64,000 nucleotides of DNA from Marinicella meishanensis (GTDB lineage: Bacteria > Pseudomonadota > Gammaproteobacteria > Xanthomonadales > Marinicellaceae), in the NCBI RefSeq assembly GCF_019931145.1, contig NZ_JAIOUV010000001.1, forward strand, positions 248,001 to 312,000. Reading direction: 5' to 3'. Below the pieces are notes generated by a model that had not been told where the DNA came from, did not search any database, and saw only the letters and a list, made by a program, of their open reading frames with translations. A program made the translations under genes and the position numbers. Of this stretch, positions 36,056 to 45,073 are shown one piece after another; the stretch's first letter is position 1; each line of letters begins with the position of its first letter.

Positions 36056-36442
36056 TCAAATAGACAGCAAATGGGTCTTCAGCGCTTTGAGGTCTTCAAT
36101 GATGGCTTGCTGTTCTTGGTGCAGCGGTTGGTAAATCCTTTGTTCCAACTGTTGGGCATTGGGTTGCCACGGGGGGTTGATCGGCTTGTTGGCAACCAGC
36201 TCTGGAGCAACCAGCGCCACGGAGGCTTGATTTTGCCAGGCAAACACCGTCACCAACACCGCCAGGGTAAAGCCGGCAGCCAAACCCAGCCAAACCCTTT
36301 GGGGACTGCGGTTTGGTCGCGGGGATTGGGTCAGAGAGGCCGCCAGTCGCACATCCAAGTCCAGTGTTGCCAGGCGCTGTTGCGCCTGCGCCTGGATGGC
36401 TTGCGCATCTTGTTTCAACTGTTTTTCCAATTCTGGGTTCAT
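36056..36442 (-). CDS. Putative anti-sigma factor-like membrane protein
   Basis: 128 residues. The ATG overlaps the stop of the sigma factor gene (TGATG). A cytoplasmic N-terminus of about 50 residues is followed by one transmembrane helix (VWLGLAAGFTLAVLVTVFAW) and a short outer part. That layout and the coupling to the sigma gene fit an anti-sigma factor, though no zinc-binding HxxxCxxC motif is present, so the call rests on position and topology. Confidence 0.65.
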   Translation of the reverse strand: MNPELEKQLKQDAQAIQAQAQQRLATLDLDVRLAASLTQSPRPNRSPQRVWLGLAAGFTLAVLVTVFAWQNQASVALVAPELVANKPINPPWQPNAQQLEQRIYQPLHQEQQAIIEDLKALKTHLLSI

Positions 36443-36972
36443 CAATGGGCCTCCAACATCAGCGACAACGAGCGGTTGTTACTGAGTTTCATTTTACTGC
36501 GATGCAGGTTGGTTTTCACCCACGATGTGGACTGATTCATGATGTGGGCAATTTCTTGGATGCTGGCTTGTTCCACATAAAAAAACCACAACACATCATA
36601 ATGCTTGGGTGATACGTCTTGTTTGATCAACTGCCAAATGTTGTTCCGATCGATGGCAAAGGGGTCTTCCTGGGTGGCCAACTGCTCTCCAGAGATGGCA
36701 TCCATGGCCACGTGGTAAACGGTTTTCAGTTTGCTGAGAATGCGGCGGGCAATGGTGAACAGCCAGGTACTGAATTGCCACTGGGCGTCATAAGTTTTGA
36801 GGTACTTGAATGCGCTGATGAAGGTTTCTTGGAGCACATCATCGGCGTCATGGCTGTTGTGACAACGGGCCAGCAAATAACTGTACAAACGCGCCTGGTA
36901 GGAAGCCACCAACTGCGAAAAACAGTGGGTGGCTCCTTGTTGCGCCTGGCTGATGAGCTGTTGCTCAGTCAT
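36442..36972 (-). CDS. ECF-type RNA polymerase sigma factor
   Basis: 176 residues. Region 2: FSQLVASYQARLYSYLLARC...DADDVLQETFISAFKYL, followed by WQFSTWLFTIARRI. Region 4 helix-turn-helix: YVEQASIQEIAHIMNQSTSWVKTNLHRSKMKL. Of the RpoE-like kind that pairs with membrane anti-sigma factors, unlike the kinase-linked sigma factor at 7348. It follows a secreted-protein gene by three bases and overlaps the putative anti-sigma gene by one. Confidence 0.93.
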   Translation of the reverse strand: MTEQQLISQAQQGATHCFSQLVASYQARLYSYLLARCHNSHDADDVLQETFISAFKYLKTYDAQWQFSTWLFTIARRILSKLKTVYHVAMDAISGEQLATQEDPFAIDRNNIWQLIKQDVSPKHYDVLWFFYVEQASIQEIAHIMNQSTSWVKTNLHRSKMKLSNNRSLSLMLEAH

Positions 36973-36975
36973 GCT

Positions 36976-37863
36976 TCAGTCGACGTTGATTTGCGGCAGC
37001 AGACTGAATGGCACAGACGTGGTCACCAACAGGTCGGTGCCTTGTTGGCTGATGTTCAAACCATTGAGCAAGGTGGTCAACACCGGCTTTTCATCGGTCG
37101 CCCCAGACAAGGCGTTCATGGCCACCAAACCCCGGGCCACTTGCACCAGTTGGGTGGCGGTGGCGTCGTCGCTGGTGGATAACACCAAATCCAGCGACAG
37201 ATCAGCACCCGACTCATAGGCAGCGGCTGATACTTGGGTGACTTTGGTGAACATTTCAGATTGGAATGGCTGTTTGTGCGCGCTCAAATCCGCACCCATT
37301 TTGGCCATCGCCGATTCCACATTAACCAACAAGGAAATCAAATCTGACTGGTACAAATCGGCGGTGCTGTATTGACCATCAATCCAGTTTTTTACCTCGG
37401 TTTGGCTGAAGCTGATGACCATCATTTGGTCGTTCAGTTTGGCGCTGTAAAAAGCAAAATCATTGGCCTTTTTCTCATCCACCTTGAACTGGTTGATCAC
37501 GGTGCCACCGTGGGCCGTTGAGTCATACAAGGCGATCGGTGATTCACCATTGATCTGATACAGCGTGTCGGTGATGTATTGATTGAGGCTGAAGTTGGCG
37601 AATTGGCCGGCGAGCACCACCGAAACGTCATTTTCTTTTTCGGTGTGGCCATACAGGGTGATTTTTTGCACCTCTTGGGGCATGTTTTCGCGCAGAGAAA
37701 AATCGTTCTTGTGGTGTTTCTCTTGGGGTAACAGAGGCAACACCTTGTCTCTGATTTGGGCCACATCCACCGACAAATACCAATTGGCTTCATCATAGGC
37801 AGCGGCTTGGCTGTTAAATGCAAAGACCCACAGCAGGGTCAACAGGGTGATGGTTTTTTTCAT
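36976..37863 (-). CDS. Exported protein of unknown function in an ECF sigma operon
   Basis: 295 residues, CGGAG site and signal peptide (about 1-20). The mature protein is mixed alpha/beta (ANWYLSVDVAQIRDKVLPLL, KITLYGHTEKENDVSVVLAG). Its pattern of LSVDV...ITLYG resembles the DUF3352-like periplasmic proteins only weakly, so I leave it unassigned. Being the first gene of the operon it is probably both a target and a part of the signal that controls the sigma factor. Confidence 0.75.
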   Translation of the reverse strand: MKKTITLLTLLWVFAFNSQAAAYDEANWYLSVDVAQIRDKVLPLLPQEKHHKNDFSLRENMPQEVQKITLYGHTEKENDVSVVLAGQFANFSLNQYITDTLYQINGESPIALYDSTAHGGTVINQFKVDEKKANDFAFYSAKLNDQMMVISFSQTEVKNWIDGQYSTADLYQSDLISLLVNVESAMAKMGADLSAHKQPFQSEMFTKVTQVSAAAYESGADLSLDLVLSTSDDATATQLVQVARGLVAMNALSGATDEKPVLTTLLNGLNISQQGTDLLVTTSVPFSLLPQINVD

Positions 37864-37963
37864 GTTGTGCTCCGGTTAATAACTATTAGATACGAACACT
37901 GATAGGCCGGAAAACTGCCAAAGGTTACAAAAACATGAAAAAAAGGCCCCGATTGGCCCAAAA

Positions 37964-38635
37964 TCAGCCCATGCCAAAGATCAGGTAAATGATTTCGACC
38001 CCTTTTTGGGTGTGGTGCAACAGCAAGAAAGAACCCAAATACAGGACCGATGCCAAGCAACCCAGGGCCCACAAGTAGTGCGCTTGCACAGCCAACAAGC
38101 GATGCAGTCCATACACCGCAATGGCGGTGGCATGCACCCAGATCAAGCCCAGCACCCATAAGTGCCAATCCTGCATCGCCTCGTCATGGGCCAACTGCAA
38201 AAACAGGTTGTGGTATTTTTCACTGCTGAAGCCGGCATGGATTTCAAACAACATGTTCCACAACCACAACGGCACCCAATAGACCACGATGAACCACCCC
38301 ACCAACAAGCCCACTTGGTGGTGGTCACGCAAACCCAACCAGGCCACCGCAGCAAGCAGGACCGTAACCATGGCCCCATGCACCAACAACACGGCAAAAA
38401 TTTCTCCGGGCTTTTCTTGTTCCTGGACAAATTCAAAGCCGCTGAACAGCAGCGACATCACGGTGATGATGATCACCATCAAAGCGATCGACTTTTTCAC
38501 ATGCAACATGGCTTGTTCAATGGCATTGGGGTGTTGCTGGATGCCATTGAGGACCCAAGCTGGCCGACCATAAAAACTCACCATGGCCACCAAGGCCTGG
38601 AACAAGGCTTTGAGTTCATTGAGGATGTATTGCAT
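37964..38635 (-). CDS. Polytopic membrane protein, Yip1-like layout
   Basis: 223 residues with five or six transmembrane helices: about 50-68, 80-103, 108-130, 162-180, 190-208. The N-terminus (ELKALFQALVAMVSFYGRPAWV) is amphipathic. The arrangement resembles bacterial YIP1-domain proteins but no firm motif is visible. No Shine-Dalgarno; a TACAAT at 38642-38647 ends six bases before the ATG. Single gene, divergent from the broken exbD. Confidence 0.7.
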   Translation of the reverse strand: MQYILNELKALFQALVAMVSFYGRPAWVLNGIQQHPNAIEQAMLHVKKSIALMVIIITVMSLLFSGFEFVQEQEKPGEIFAVLLVHGAMVTVLLAAVAWLGLRDHHQVGLLVGWFIVVYWVPLWLWNMLFEIHAGFSSEKYHNLFLQLAHDEAMQDWHLWVLGLIWVHATAIAVYGLHRLLAVQAHYLWALGCLASVLYLGSFLLLHHTQKGVEIIYLIFGMG

Positions 38636-38641
38636 GGTGGC

Positions 38642-38647
38642 ATTGTA
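38642..38647 (-). promoter_or_regulatory. -10-like element six bases before the 38635 start
   Basis: On the minus strand TACAAT, GCCACC, ATG. A weak -35 (TTCCAT) lies 17 bases upstream. Fits a leaderless transcript. Confidence 0.4.
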
Positions 38648-38742
38648 ACCACAGTCACCGGTGGATGGAAAATTTTTGAACCGAAGGTTTCAGTCGGTGG
38701 TCACAACTGACAGGATCAATGAAGAACAAACGGAGAACAGGC

Positions 38743-39412
38743 ATGTTACGACACCGAACCCCCCAAGCCAACCAAGACGAAATCAATGTCACCCCCATGA
38801 TGGATGTCTTAACCCGAGTGACGTCTATATTTCATTTCAGTCAATGATAGGATTCATGCATCAAGGCGATGAATTGAAGTTACAGTCATCTGTATCAAAA
38901 TTCAACAACGATGATGCATGATTCCTATCATTGACCATCCTTTGAGTAGCTGTTGTTATGGGACAAAAACTAATCCTCAACTCTGCGTTACGACTTTCAT
39001 TAATAGAATGACCATTAATTTCAAGCCAAGCCTTGATTTGAGAATTTGTTTTTGTCCTGAAACGGAATTTAGACGCCACACGGGTTAAATCATCATGTTG
39101 ATCTTTTTCGTGGTGACCGCCTCTTTTGTCAAAGAAACCGGTCTCGGCATCAGCCGCTCCACCGCCGCAGAAATGCCCCAGCATGATGCACCGGTGGTGA
39201 CCATCAAACTCGACCTTGCTGGTCACAGCATCAATGGACAAAGCGTTGCCCTGGATGGCATGGCAAGCCGCCTGGCCCAACTGCACGCCGAACACCCCAA
39301 ACTCACTGCTCAATTGGTGGCGGCCAAAGACATCGATGTGGCCACCTTGGTGACTGCTGTGGATCAGGTCCGTGCCGCTGACATTGAAGGTTTGGCGGTC
39401 AGCACTTTTTGA
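38743..39412 (+). pseudogene. exbD: exbD-like gene interrupted by a 280-bp element
   Basis: The 5' part starts at ATG 38743 with a GGAG site and encodes 22 residues ending EINVTPMMDV, the classic ExbD/TolR N-terminus. The 3' part, from 39089, encodes IIMLIFFVVTASFVKETG and the periplasmic domain to a stop at 39412. Together they give the full ExbD order: basic tail, one transmembrane helix with the conserved Asp, periplasmic domain. Between them lies the element at 38809-39088, which brings a stop codon after 12 residues. ExbD works with ExbB and TonB to energise outer-membrane transport; no exbB is nearby. An internal restart at ATG 39095 would lack the Asp. The gene is therefore almost certainly inactive. 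Confidence 0.9.
38809..39088. mobile_element. MITE-like inserted element with terminal inverted repeats
   Basis: 280 bases without a transposase gene. The ends 38809-38840 and 39057-39088 are inverted repeats, 27 of 32 positions identical, starting TTAACCCG. The outer TTAA on both sides may be a target duplication (core 38813-39084) or part of the repeat. Directly inside the left end, 38841-38862 pairs with 38913-38934 (22 bases, one mismatch), giving a second hairpin. It has no relation to the flanking exbD reading frame. The family is not one I can name. Confidence 0.85.
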
Positions 39413-39413
39413 A

Positions 39414-40145
39414 TCATGGGTCTTGGTTCAAGGCCATCTCAACGGCGGCTTGAATGTGGCAGTGGGTGGCATCAAGCAGGGGCACTGACGTGTCTGATGA
39501 CTGCACCAACAAACCGATCTCAGTGCAGCCCAAGATGATCGCTTGCGCCCCTTGTGCAGCCAAGTCGTCGATGATGTCCAAATACGCTTGTTTGGATTCA
39601 GCCTGCAACTGACCGTGACACAACTCGGTAAAAATCACCCGATCCACCACGTCGCGTTGTGGGGCGTTGGGCAAAAGTGTTTGGATCCCATGACGTGCCC
39701 GCAAGCGGTCTCGATAGAAAGGCTCTTGCATGGTGAAGGCGGTGCCCAACAAGCCCACGGTTGTTACCCCTTGGTCTCGCAGGGCCTGGCCCACCACATC
39801 GGCGATGTGCAGCAACGGCAGATCCAATTCGGCCTCGATCAAAGGCGCCAATTTGTGCATGGTGTTGGTGGCAATCACCAAAAAATCCGCCCCAGCGGCT
39901 TGGATACAGCGGCAATGACCCAACAATCGCTGGCCAATGCCTGCCCAGTCACCGGCCTGCATCAGCCGTTCTATCGGGGCAAAATCCACATTCACCAGCA
40001 CCATCGGCGCCGAGTGCAGGCCCCCGAGGTGTTGATTGATTTGCTGATTCAGTTCGCGGTAATAAATGCGGGTGCTTTCCCAACTCATGCCACCCAACAA
40101 ACCAATGGTGTTGATGTGGGGCAGGCGATTGGGGTCTGAACTCAC
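39414..40145 (-). CDS. Aspartate/glutamate racemase family protein (YgeA-like)
   Basis: 243 residues from a GTG start that overlaps the preceding stop (GTGA). N-terminal IGLLGGMSWEST is diagnostic of the family. The two catalytic positions are Thr in ATNTMHK and Cys in LGCTEIGLLV, the Thr/Cys arrangement known for E. coli YgeA rather than the Cys/Cys of classical aspartate racemase. It should interconvert L- and D-forms of an amino acid, perhaps with low activity. Third gene of the proS operon; the functional link is not obvious. Confidence 0.88.
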   Translation of the reverse strand: MSSDPNRLPHINTIGLLGGMSWESTRIYYRELNQQINQHLGGLHSAPMVLVNVDFAPIERLMQAGDWAGIGQRLLGHCRCIQAAGADFLVIATNTMHKLAPLIEAELDLPLLHIADVVGQALRDQGVTTVGLLGTAFTMQEPFYRDRLRARHGIQTLLPNAPQRDVVDRVIFTELCHGQLQAESKQAYLDIIDDLAAQGAQAIILGCTEIGLLVQSSDTSVPLLDATHCHIQAAVEMALNQDP

Positions 40146-40729
40146 TGCTTGAGCCAGGTATAAATGCGCATGGGCGGGATGTTTTTGAACTCGATTTTCT
40201 TGTAGGTGTAATCACCAAACAACGGTCTGGCCAGTTTGCTGACGTGATCCCTCAACTGATAAGCCAAAAAGATGCCGCCGGGCTTCAGGGCGTCATGGAT
40301 CGATTGCATGATGGCTTTGTCCATGCCTTTGGGTAAGGTGGTGAACGGGATGCCAGAAATGATCACATCGGCCGACTCCCAGTCATGTTCTGACATGATT
40401 TCGACCAAGTTTTGGGCCCCTTTGTTGCTCAATATCAAACGCGGATCACCGATGGTTTTGGCCATGTGATCGATGAACTTTTGATTGATTTCAACACTGA
40501 TCAGATGGGCATCATCGGCCATGTATTTGAGGATGCCCTTGGTGGTGCCACCGGTCCCCGGACCCAACTCAATGATGTGTTGAGATTCTTGTAAATGCGC
40601 GGTTTTGGCAATTTGTTCAATCAACCAAGGCGAAGAGGGCATGAAGTAGGCCACTTGCATCGGACTCTTGATGGCGTGCTTCAGGAACAAGGCCGAATCT
40701 TTCAAGGAATTTTTGACTTTTTTGCTCAT
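40142..40729 (-). CDS. SAM-dependent methyltransferase, phospholipid N-methyltransferase-like
   Basis: 195 residues. SAM-binding motif I is [16 protein letters not shown]; the acidic end of strand 2 is [18 protein letters not shown] is motif IV. The N-terminus ([22 protein letters not shown]) matches the opening of PmtA-like phosphatidylethanolamine N-methyltransferases and rRNA adenine dimethylase relatives. Substrate uncertain. Overlaps proS upstream by four bases (ATGA) and the racemase downstream by four, so the three genes are translationally coupled. Confidence 0.82.
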   Translation of the reverse strand: MSKKVKNSLKDSALFLKHAIKSPMQVAYFMPSSPWLIEQIAKTAHLQESQHIIELGPGTGGTTKGILKYMADDAHLISVEINQKFIDHMAKTIGDPRLILSNKGAQNLVEIMSEHDWESADVIISGIPFTTLPKGMDKAIMQSIHDALKPGGIFLAYQLRDHVSKLARPLFGDYTYKKIEFKNIPPMRIYTWLKQ

Positions 40730-42432
40730 GCCTTGATTTGTCCTGATAAGAAGCTTTTGATTGTATCACGACTGATGTTTTGTGATTGCATGTCTACACG
40801 ATGGCGGTATTCCACTTCGTCATTGTCCAGGGCGCGGTCGCCGATGATGACTTGATGCGGAATGCCCAACAACTCGAAATCAGACATCATGAAACCGGGT
40901 CTCACTTTGCGGTCATCCAGGATCACCTCAATACCCAGGGCGGTTAACTCTGCATATAATTGATCTGCAGCTTGTTTAACGCGCTGCGATTTTTGGTAAT
41001 TCATGGGCAAAATGGCCACGCTGAACGGGGCGATGTTGGCAGGCCAAATGATGCCTTTGTCGTCGTGGTTTTGCTCGATGGCCGCGGCCACCATGCGAGT
41101 GACACCCATGCCATAACAGCCCATCTCCATGGCTTGTGATTTGCCTTGTTCATTCAACACCACGGCATTCATGGCTTTTGAATATTTGTTGCCCAATTGG
41201 AAGATGTGTCCCACTTCAATGCCACGGGCCATTTGTAAGGTGCCCACCCCATCTGGGCTGGGTTCGCCCACCTGGGCATCGCGGATGTCTTTGACCAGAT
41301 CATAGGTCGCATCGCGATCCCAGTTGACCCCGGTGTAATGGTGACCTTCTTCATTGGCACCACACACAAAATCACTCATGTTGGCCACGGTTTGATCAAC
41401 CACGATCAGGCAATGCAAATCTTTGACCCCGATGGAGCCGGCATCACAGCCGGCCGTGGCTTTGATTTCTGCCTCATTCAGCATGCGCAAAGGCGAGGCC
41501 ACGACGGCCAAATTACCGGCTTTGACTTCATTCAAGGTGTGATCGCCGCGCAACACCAAGGCCACCGGTTGTTCGGTGCCTTCGACCAACAGGGTTTTGA
41601 CGGTGCTGGTTTTGTCGACCTGCAAAAAGCTGGCCACTGCCTCAATGGTTTTCTGCTCGGGCGTGGCCACTTTTTGCAGCGCCGCTGTCGGTGCCGCCCG
41701 TTCATTCAGCAAACTGACGGCCTCACATTTTTCCAGGTTGGCCGCATAGTCACCGGTGTCTGAATACATGATGGCATCTTCACCCGAATCAGCAATCACA
41801 TGAAACTCCTGTGAACCAGAGCCACCAATGGCTCCGGAATCGGCCAACACACAACGGAATTCCAAACCAATGCGGTTGATGATGTTGGTATATGCCTGGT
41901 GCATTTTTTGGTATGTAACTGCCAGCGAATCCTGAGTCAAATGGAAGGAGTAGGCATCCTTCATGATGAACTCACGGGACCTCATGACCCCAAAACGCGG
42001 CCGAATTTCATCCCTGAATTTGGTTTGTATTTGGTAAAAGTTGATCGGCAATTGCTTGTAAGAATTGATTTCATTGCGCACAAAGTCGGTGATCACTTCT
42101 TCATGGGTGGGGCCAAAAAAGTAGTCCCTTTGGGCCCGGTCATGGATGGCCAACAGTTGCCCACCGAAGTCTTCAATGCGGCCGGTCTCTTCCCACAATT
42201 CTTTGGGTTGTACCGCTGGCATCAACATTTCCAAAGCACCACTGGCATTCATTTCTTCACGGATGATTTGTTCCACTTTTTGCAACACCCGCAGTCCCAA
42301 CGGTGCCCAGGTATACAAGCCGGCGCCCAGCTTTCTGATCATGCCGGTACGAATCATCAATTGGTGGGAAATGATTTCGGCGTCTTGAGGGGTCTCTTTG
42401 CGGGTAACTAAATGAAAATCGGTGGTTCTCAT
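40726..42432 (-). CDS. proS: Prolyl-tRNA synthetase (bacterial type)
   Basis: 568 residues, the standard length of the bacterial form with the editing insertion. It charges tRNA-Pro. Class II motifs: [16 protein letters not shown], the motif 2 region [21 protein letters not shown] and motif 3 [13 protein letters not shown]. The INS editing domain occupies about 225-400 ([24 protein letters not shown]). First gene of the operon proS, methyltransferase, racemase. Confidence 0.98.
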   Translation of the reverse strand: MRTTDFHLVTRKETPQDAEIISHQLMIRTGMIRKLGAGLYTWAPLGLRVLQKVEQIIREEMNASGALEMLMPAVQPKELWEETGRIEDFGGQLLAIHDRAQRDYFFGPTHEEVITDFVRNEINSYKQLPINFYQIQTKFRDEIRPRFGVMRSREFIMKDAYSFHLTQDSLAVTYQKMHQAYTNIINRIGLEFRCVLADSGAIGGSGSQEFHVIADSGEDAIMYSDTGDYAANLEKCEAVSLLNERAAPTAALQKVATPEQKTIEAVASFLQVDKTSTVKTLLVEGTEQPVALVLRGDHTLNEVKAGNLAVVASPLRMLNEAEIKATAGCDAGSIGVKDLHCLIVVDQTVANMSDFVCGANEEGHHYTGVNWDRDATYDLVKDIRDAQVGEPSPDGVGTLQMARGIEVGHIFQLGNKYSKAMNAVVLNEQGKSQAMEMGCYGMGVTRMVAAAIEQNHDDKGIIWPANIAPFSVAILPMNYQKSQRVKQAADQLYAELTALGIEVILDDRKVRPGFMMSDFELLGIPHQVIIGDRALDNDEVEYRHRVDMQSQNISRDTIKSFLSGQIKA

Positions 42433-42612
42433 GGTAACAATTGGGGGTGATCAAAAAAACAGCGCCATCTTAACTGATTTTGCTGACTTCTGCTGCACTT
42501 ATGTCAGCGGGGTGCACCGATCCAAGGGCCTGTGCTGCTGCCGCGCAAGCCCTGGGTGGTGGTCATCGAATGCGGTTCGGCCGGGCCCGGTTGATGCGGC
42601 TCCGACCGTTGT

Positions 42613-43146
42613 TCACTTTTTTGAGTTTTGATGCATGAAGAAGGTCACCACTTGTGACTTTTTCTTGACTTTGTTGGTCAATCGCTCCACCAGCAAAGCC
42701 TGCACTTGGTGTTCTCCTCGACTGATGTTGGAAAAGGTCTGTGAACTGCTGTCATCCGGCTTTTGTTTTTCGCCATCCAACACCACCTGGACCTGATAAC
42801 GGAAACTCTGTGCTTCGGTCAATTCCGGTACCGACACCGTCACTTTACCCCCAGTGCCCCACAGGTTTTGTTCCTGGCTGGGTTCCAGGATCTCAAACTT
42901 GGGCACCTCTGCCGGATCCACCGGTTCGGCATCACTGGTGGTCGTGTTGGAGTAGGTGTCTGCTGGTCTGGCAGGCACCACCGACAACTCCGGTAAATCA
43001 GCCTCTTCATAATTGTCATTGGGCTTGGTTTCGGTGTAGTGGGTCACCCCGTTTTCATCGGTGTATTTGTATATTTTCTTCTCTTCTTTGGCCTGTGCAC
43101 CGGTGCTGAGTAACCAGGCAGCCAAGAGCAGATGGGTTTTATTCAT
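42613..43146 (-). CDS. DUF4124 periplasmic protein
   Basis: 177 residues from the ATG at 43146, two bases after the permease stop. Signal peptide about 1-19. The N-terminal DUF4124 unit reads KKIYKYTDENGVTHYTETKP, with the Trp/Tyr-lined beta pattern typical of the family. A Pro/Thr/Asp-rich linker leads to an Ig-like beta domain (GGKVTVSVPELTEAQSFRYQ...). DUF4124 proteins are common in gammaproteobacteria; role unknown. Last gene of a four-gene run with the NatAB-like exporter and a peptidase. Confidence 0.85.
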   Translation of the reverse strand: MNKTHLLLAAWLLSTGAQAKEEKKIYKYTDENGVTHYTETKPNDNYEEADLPELSVVPARPADTYSNTTTSDAEPVDPAEVPKFEILEPSQEQNLWGTGGKVTVSVPELTEAQSFRYQVQVVLDGEKQKPDDSSSQTFSNISRGEHQVQALLVERLTNKVKKKSQVVTFFMHQNSKK

Positions 43147-43148
43147 AA

Positions 43149-44336
43149 TCAATCCGAAAACAACATCGTTTCTTTGTTATACAGCCTGACTGCAAACCAT
43201 GCAAGCACGACACCAAAGAATAAAGTGCCGAAGATGGTGACCAAAATGGCCGACATGCCAGGCTCTTCGCCGCGAATGATTTGGTTAATGATCAGGTTTT
43301 GACTCAAAATCGGCACCAACATCATCCACAATTTTTCCTTCACGGACATGAACATCAACAACAAACTGGGTATCATTGGCAACAAAATCAAGAGCCCCAC
43401 ATAGGTTTGCGCTTCCTTGAAAGATTTGCTGAACGAGGCAATGATGGTCTGGATGGCACTGGCCACCACCGCCAAAGGCATCAACACCACCAGCATGATC
43501 AGAATCTTATACATGCCCAAATCCAAACTCAAACCCAGTTTTTTCTGGGGATAGAACGGCAAAGTGATTTTGAACACAATCATGGTCAACACCAAAGTGA
43601 GCAGACCAAAGGTGATGGTGGCCGCCAATTTACCGGCCAAAATGTCGCTGCGTTTGGCCGGATTCAAAAACAAAGGTTCCAGGGATTTGCGCTCTTTTTC
43701 GCCGGCGGTGGTGTCAATCGCCAAGTACATGCTGCCAGAGAACAAGATCAGAATCAGGAAGTAGGGCAAAAAGGTCATCATCTGGCCCCCTTTGGATTCC
43801 AGCGATGCCTGATCATGGCTTTGGATGCTCACCGCTTTCATGATGTTCGGTGAAATGCCTCGCAGTTGCAGGCGCAAGGCACCGATGCTGGAGGAGTAGG
43901 CATTGACCAAGGAGCGGGCTTTGCGCACCGATATGTTGGCCGTGCCTTTGGCCGAACCATCAAAATACAGTTTCACGGTTGCCACCCGCCCGGCATTGAA
44001 ATCGGCCGCATAATTCTCGTCAATTTCCAGAATCACGTCGTGGTCTTTGTCCTTGATCGCTTGTTCCGGGGTTTTGTCTCCCAATGGCACAATTTTCACC
44101 CCTTGGCTGAGTAAAAATTGTTCCAGGTTTTGGGCCCCAGACACATTGATCACCGGCAATTCCAATTGTTCTTCGGCCTTGCCCTTGGTCATGTTGGTGG
44201 TCATGATGATCAAACCCAACATCATCAGCGGACCCAGCACCGCAGACATCACCAAAGACGACATCACGGTGCGTTTGTCGCGCAGGTTTTCGGTGACCTC
44301 TTTTTTGAACACCACTTTGAATGCTTGACTCATCAT
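43149..44336 (-). CDS. ABC-2 family permease (NatB-like)
   Basis: 395 residues from the ATG at 44336 (an ATG at 44333 is equally near the GGAGGT site); the longer frame upstream overlaps the ATPase gene and is rejected. Helix 1 at about 20-45, then a large external domain of about 160 residues, then five or six helices from about 195. The sequence FKKEVTENLRDKRTVMSSLVM is typical of NatB/ABC-2 permeases that export Na+ or other substrates. With the ATPase gene it forms a full exporter; stop and start overlap. Substrate not deducible. Confidence 0.88.
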   Translation of the reverse strand: MMSQAFKVVFKKEVTENLRDKRTVMSSLVMSAVLGPLMMLGLIIMTTNMTKGKAEEQLELPVINVSGAQNLEQFLLSQGVKIVPLGDKTPEQAIKDKDHDVILEIDENYAADFNAGRVATVKLYFDGSAKGTANISVRKARSLVNAYSSSIGALRLQLRGISPNIMKAVSIQSHDQASLESKGGQMMTFLPYFLILILFSGSMYLAIDTTAGEKERKSLEPLFLNPAKRSDILAGKLAATITFGLLTLVLTMIVFKITLPFYPQKKLGLSLDLGMYKILIMLVVLMPLAVVASAIQTIIASFSKSFKEAQTYVGLLILLPMIPSLLLMFMSVKEKLWMMLVPILSQNLIINQIIRGEEPGMSAILVTIFGTLFFGVVLAWFAVRLYNKETMLFSD

Positions 44337-45073
44337 GACACACCTCCGACAGTGGATTTTTGGGTGACCAGATTGACAAAGGCGTCTTCCAGATTCTGTT
44401 CCTGGGTCAAGGCCAACAGTTCTTGTTCGGTGCCTGTGGCACAAATGGCGCCGGCATCAACCACGGTGATTTCATCGCACACCGCCGACACCTCTTGCAT
44501 CACATGGGATGAAAACAGCACGCATTTGCCGCGGGCTTTTTCTTCCCGCAAAAAGGCCCGGATGGCCCGCGTACTCATCACGTCCAAACCATTGGTGGGT
44601 TCATCCAACAGGATGTTTTGCGGATCATGGATGATGGCCCGGGCAATGGCCACTTTGACCCGCTGCCCTTGGGAAAAGCCGTCGGTTTGGCGATCGGCAA
44701 ATTTTTCCATACCCAACCGTTGAATCAATTCATCGGCACGGCGCTTGATATCGGCTTCACTCATGCCTTGTAAACGGCCAAAATACTCCATGTTTTCTCG
44801 TGCCGTCAAACGTTTATACAGGCCCCTGGCATCGGGCAACACACCCATGCGGGCACGTGCCGCAACCGGATTTTCGGTGGAGTTGATGCCATCAACCATG
44901 ACCACCCCGGTTTCCGGTTTGATCAAGGCATAGATCATCCGCATGGAGGTGGTTTTTCCGGCGCCATTGGCGCCCAACAAGGCGGTGATTTTACCGTCTT
45001 CAGCCACCAGACTGACTTCTTTGACGGCTTGCACTTCGCCAAAGGATTTACTGATTCGATCGACTTGTATCAT
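44333..45073 (-). CDS. ABC exporter ATPase (NatA-like)
   Basis: 246 residues. Walker A GANGAGKTT, signature GFSQGQRVKVAIARAI, Walker B ILLDEPTNGLD, switch His in LFSSHVMQEV. The best known relatives are NatA-type ATPases paired with NatB permeases. Overlaps the permease gene downstream and the peptidase gene upstream by four bases each, so it is part of a tightly coupled operon. Confidence 0.93.
   Translation of the reverse strand: MIQVDRISKSFGEVQAVKEVSLVAEDGKITALLGANGAGKTTSMRMIYALIKPETGVVMVDGINSTENPVAARARMGVLPDARGLYKRLTARENMEYFGRLQGMSEADIKRRADELIQRLGMEKFADRQTDGFSQGQRVKVAIARAIIHDPQNILLDEPTNGLDVMSTRAIRAFLREEKARGKCVLFSSHVMQEVSAVCDEITVVDAGAICATGTEQELLALTQEQNLEDAFVNLVTQKSTVGGVS

Noticed and set aside
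37922..37958. Terminator after the 37964-38635 gene
   Set aside because: A T run is present on the minus strand but the stem is only four GC pairs, too weak to call.
38861..39313. A 150-codon minus-strand frame across the exbD insertion
   Set aside because: It covers both element and exbD 3' sequence, so it cannot be an old gene; it arises from the junction of the insertion.
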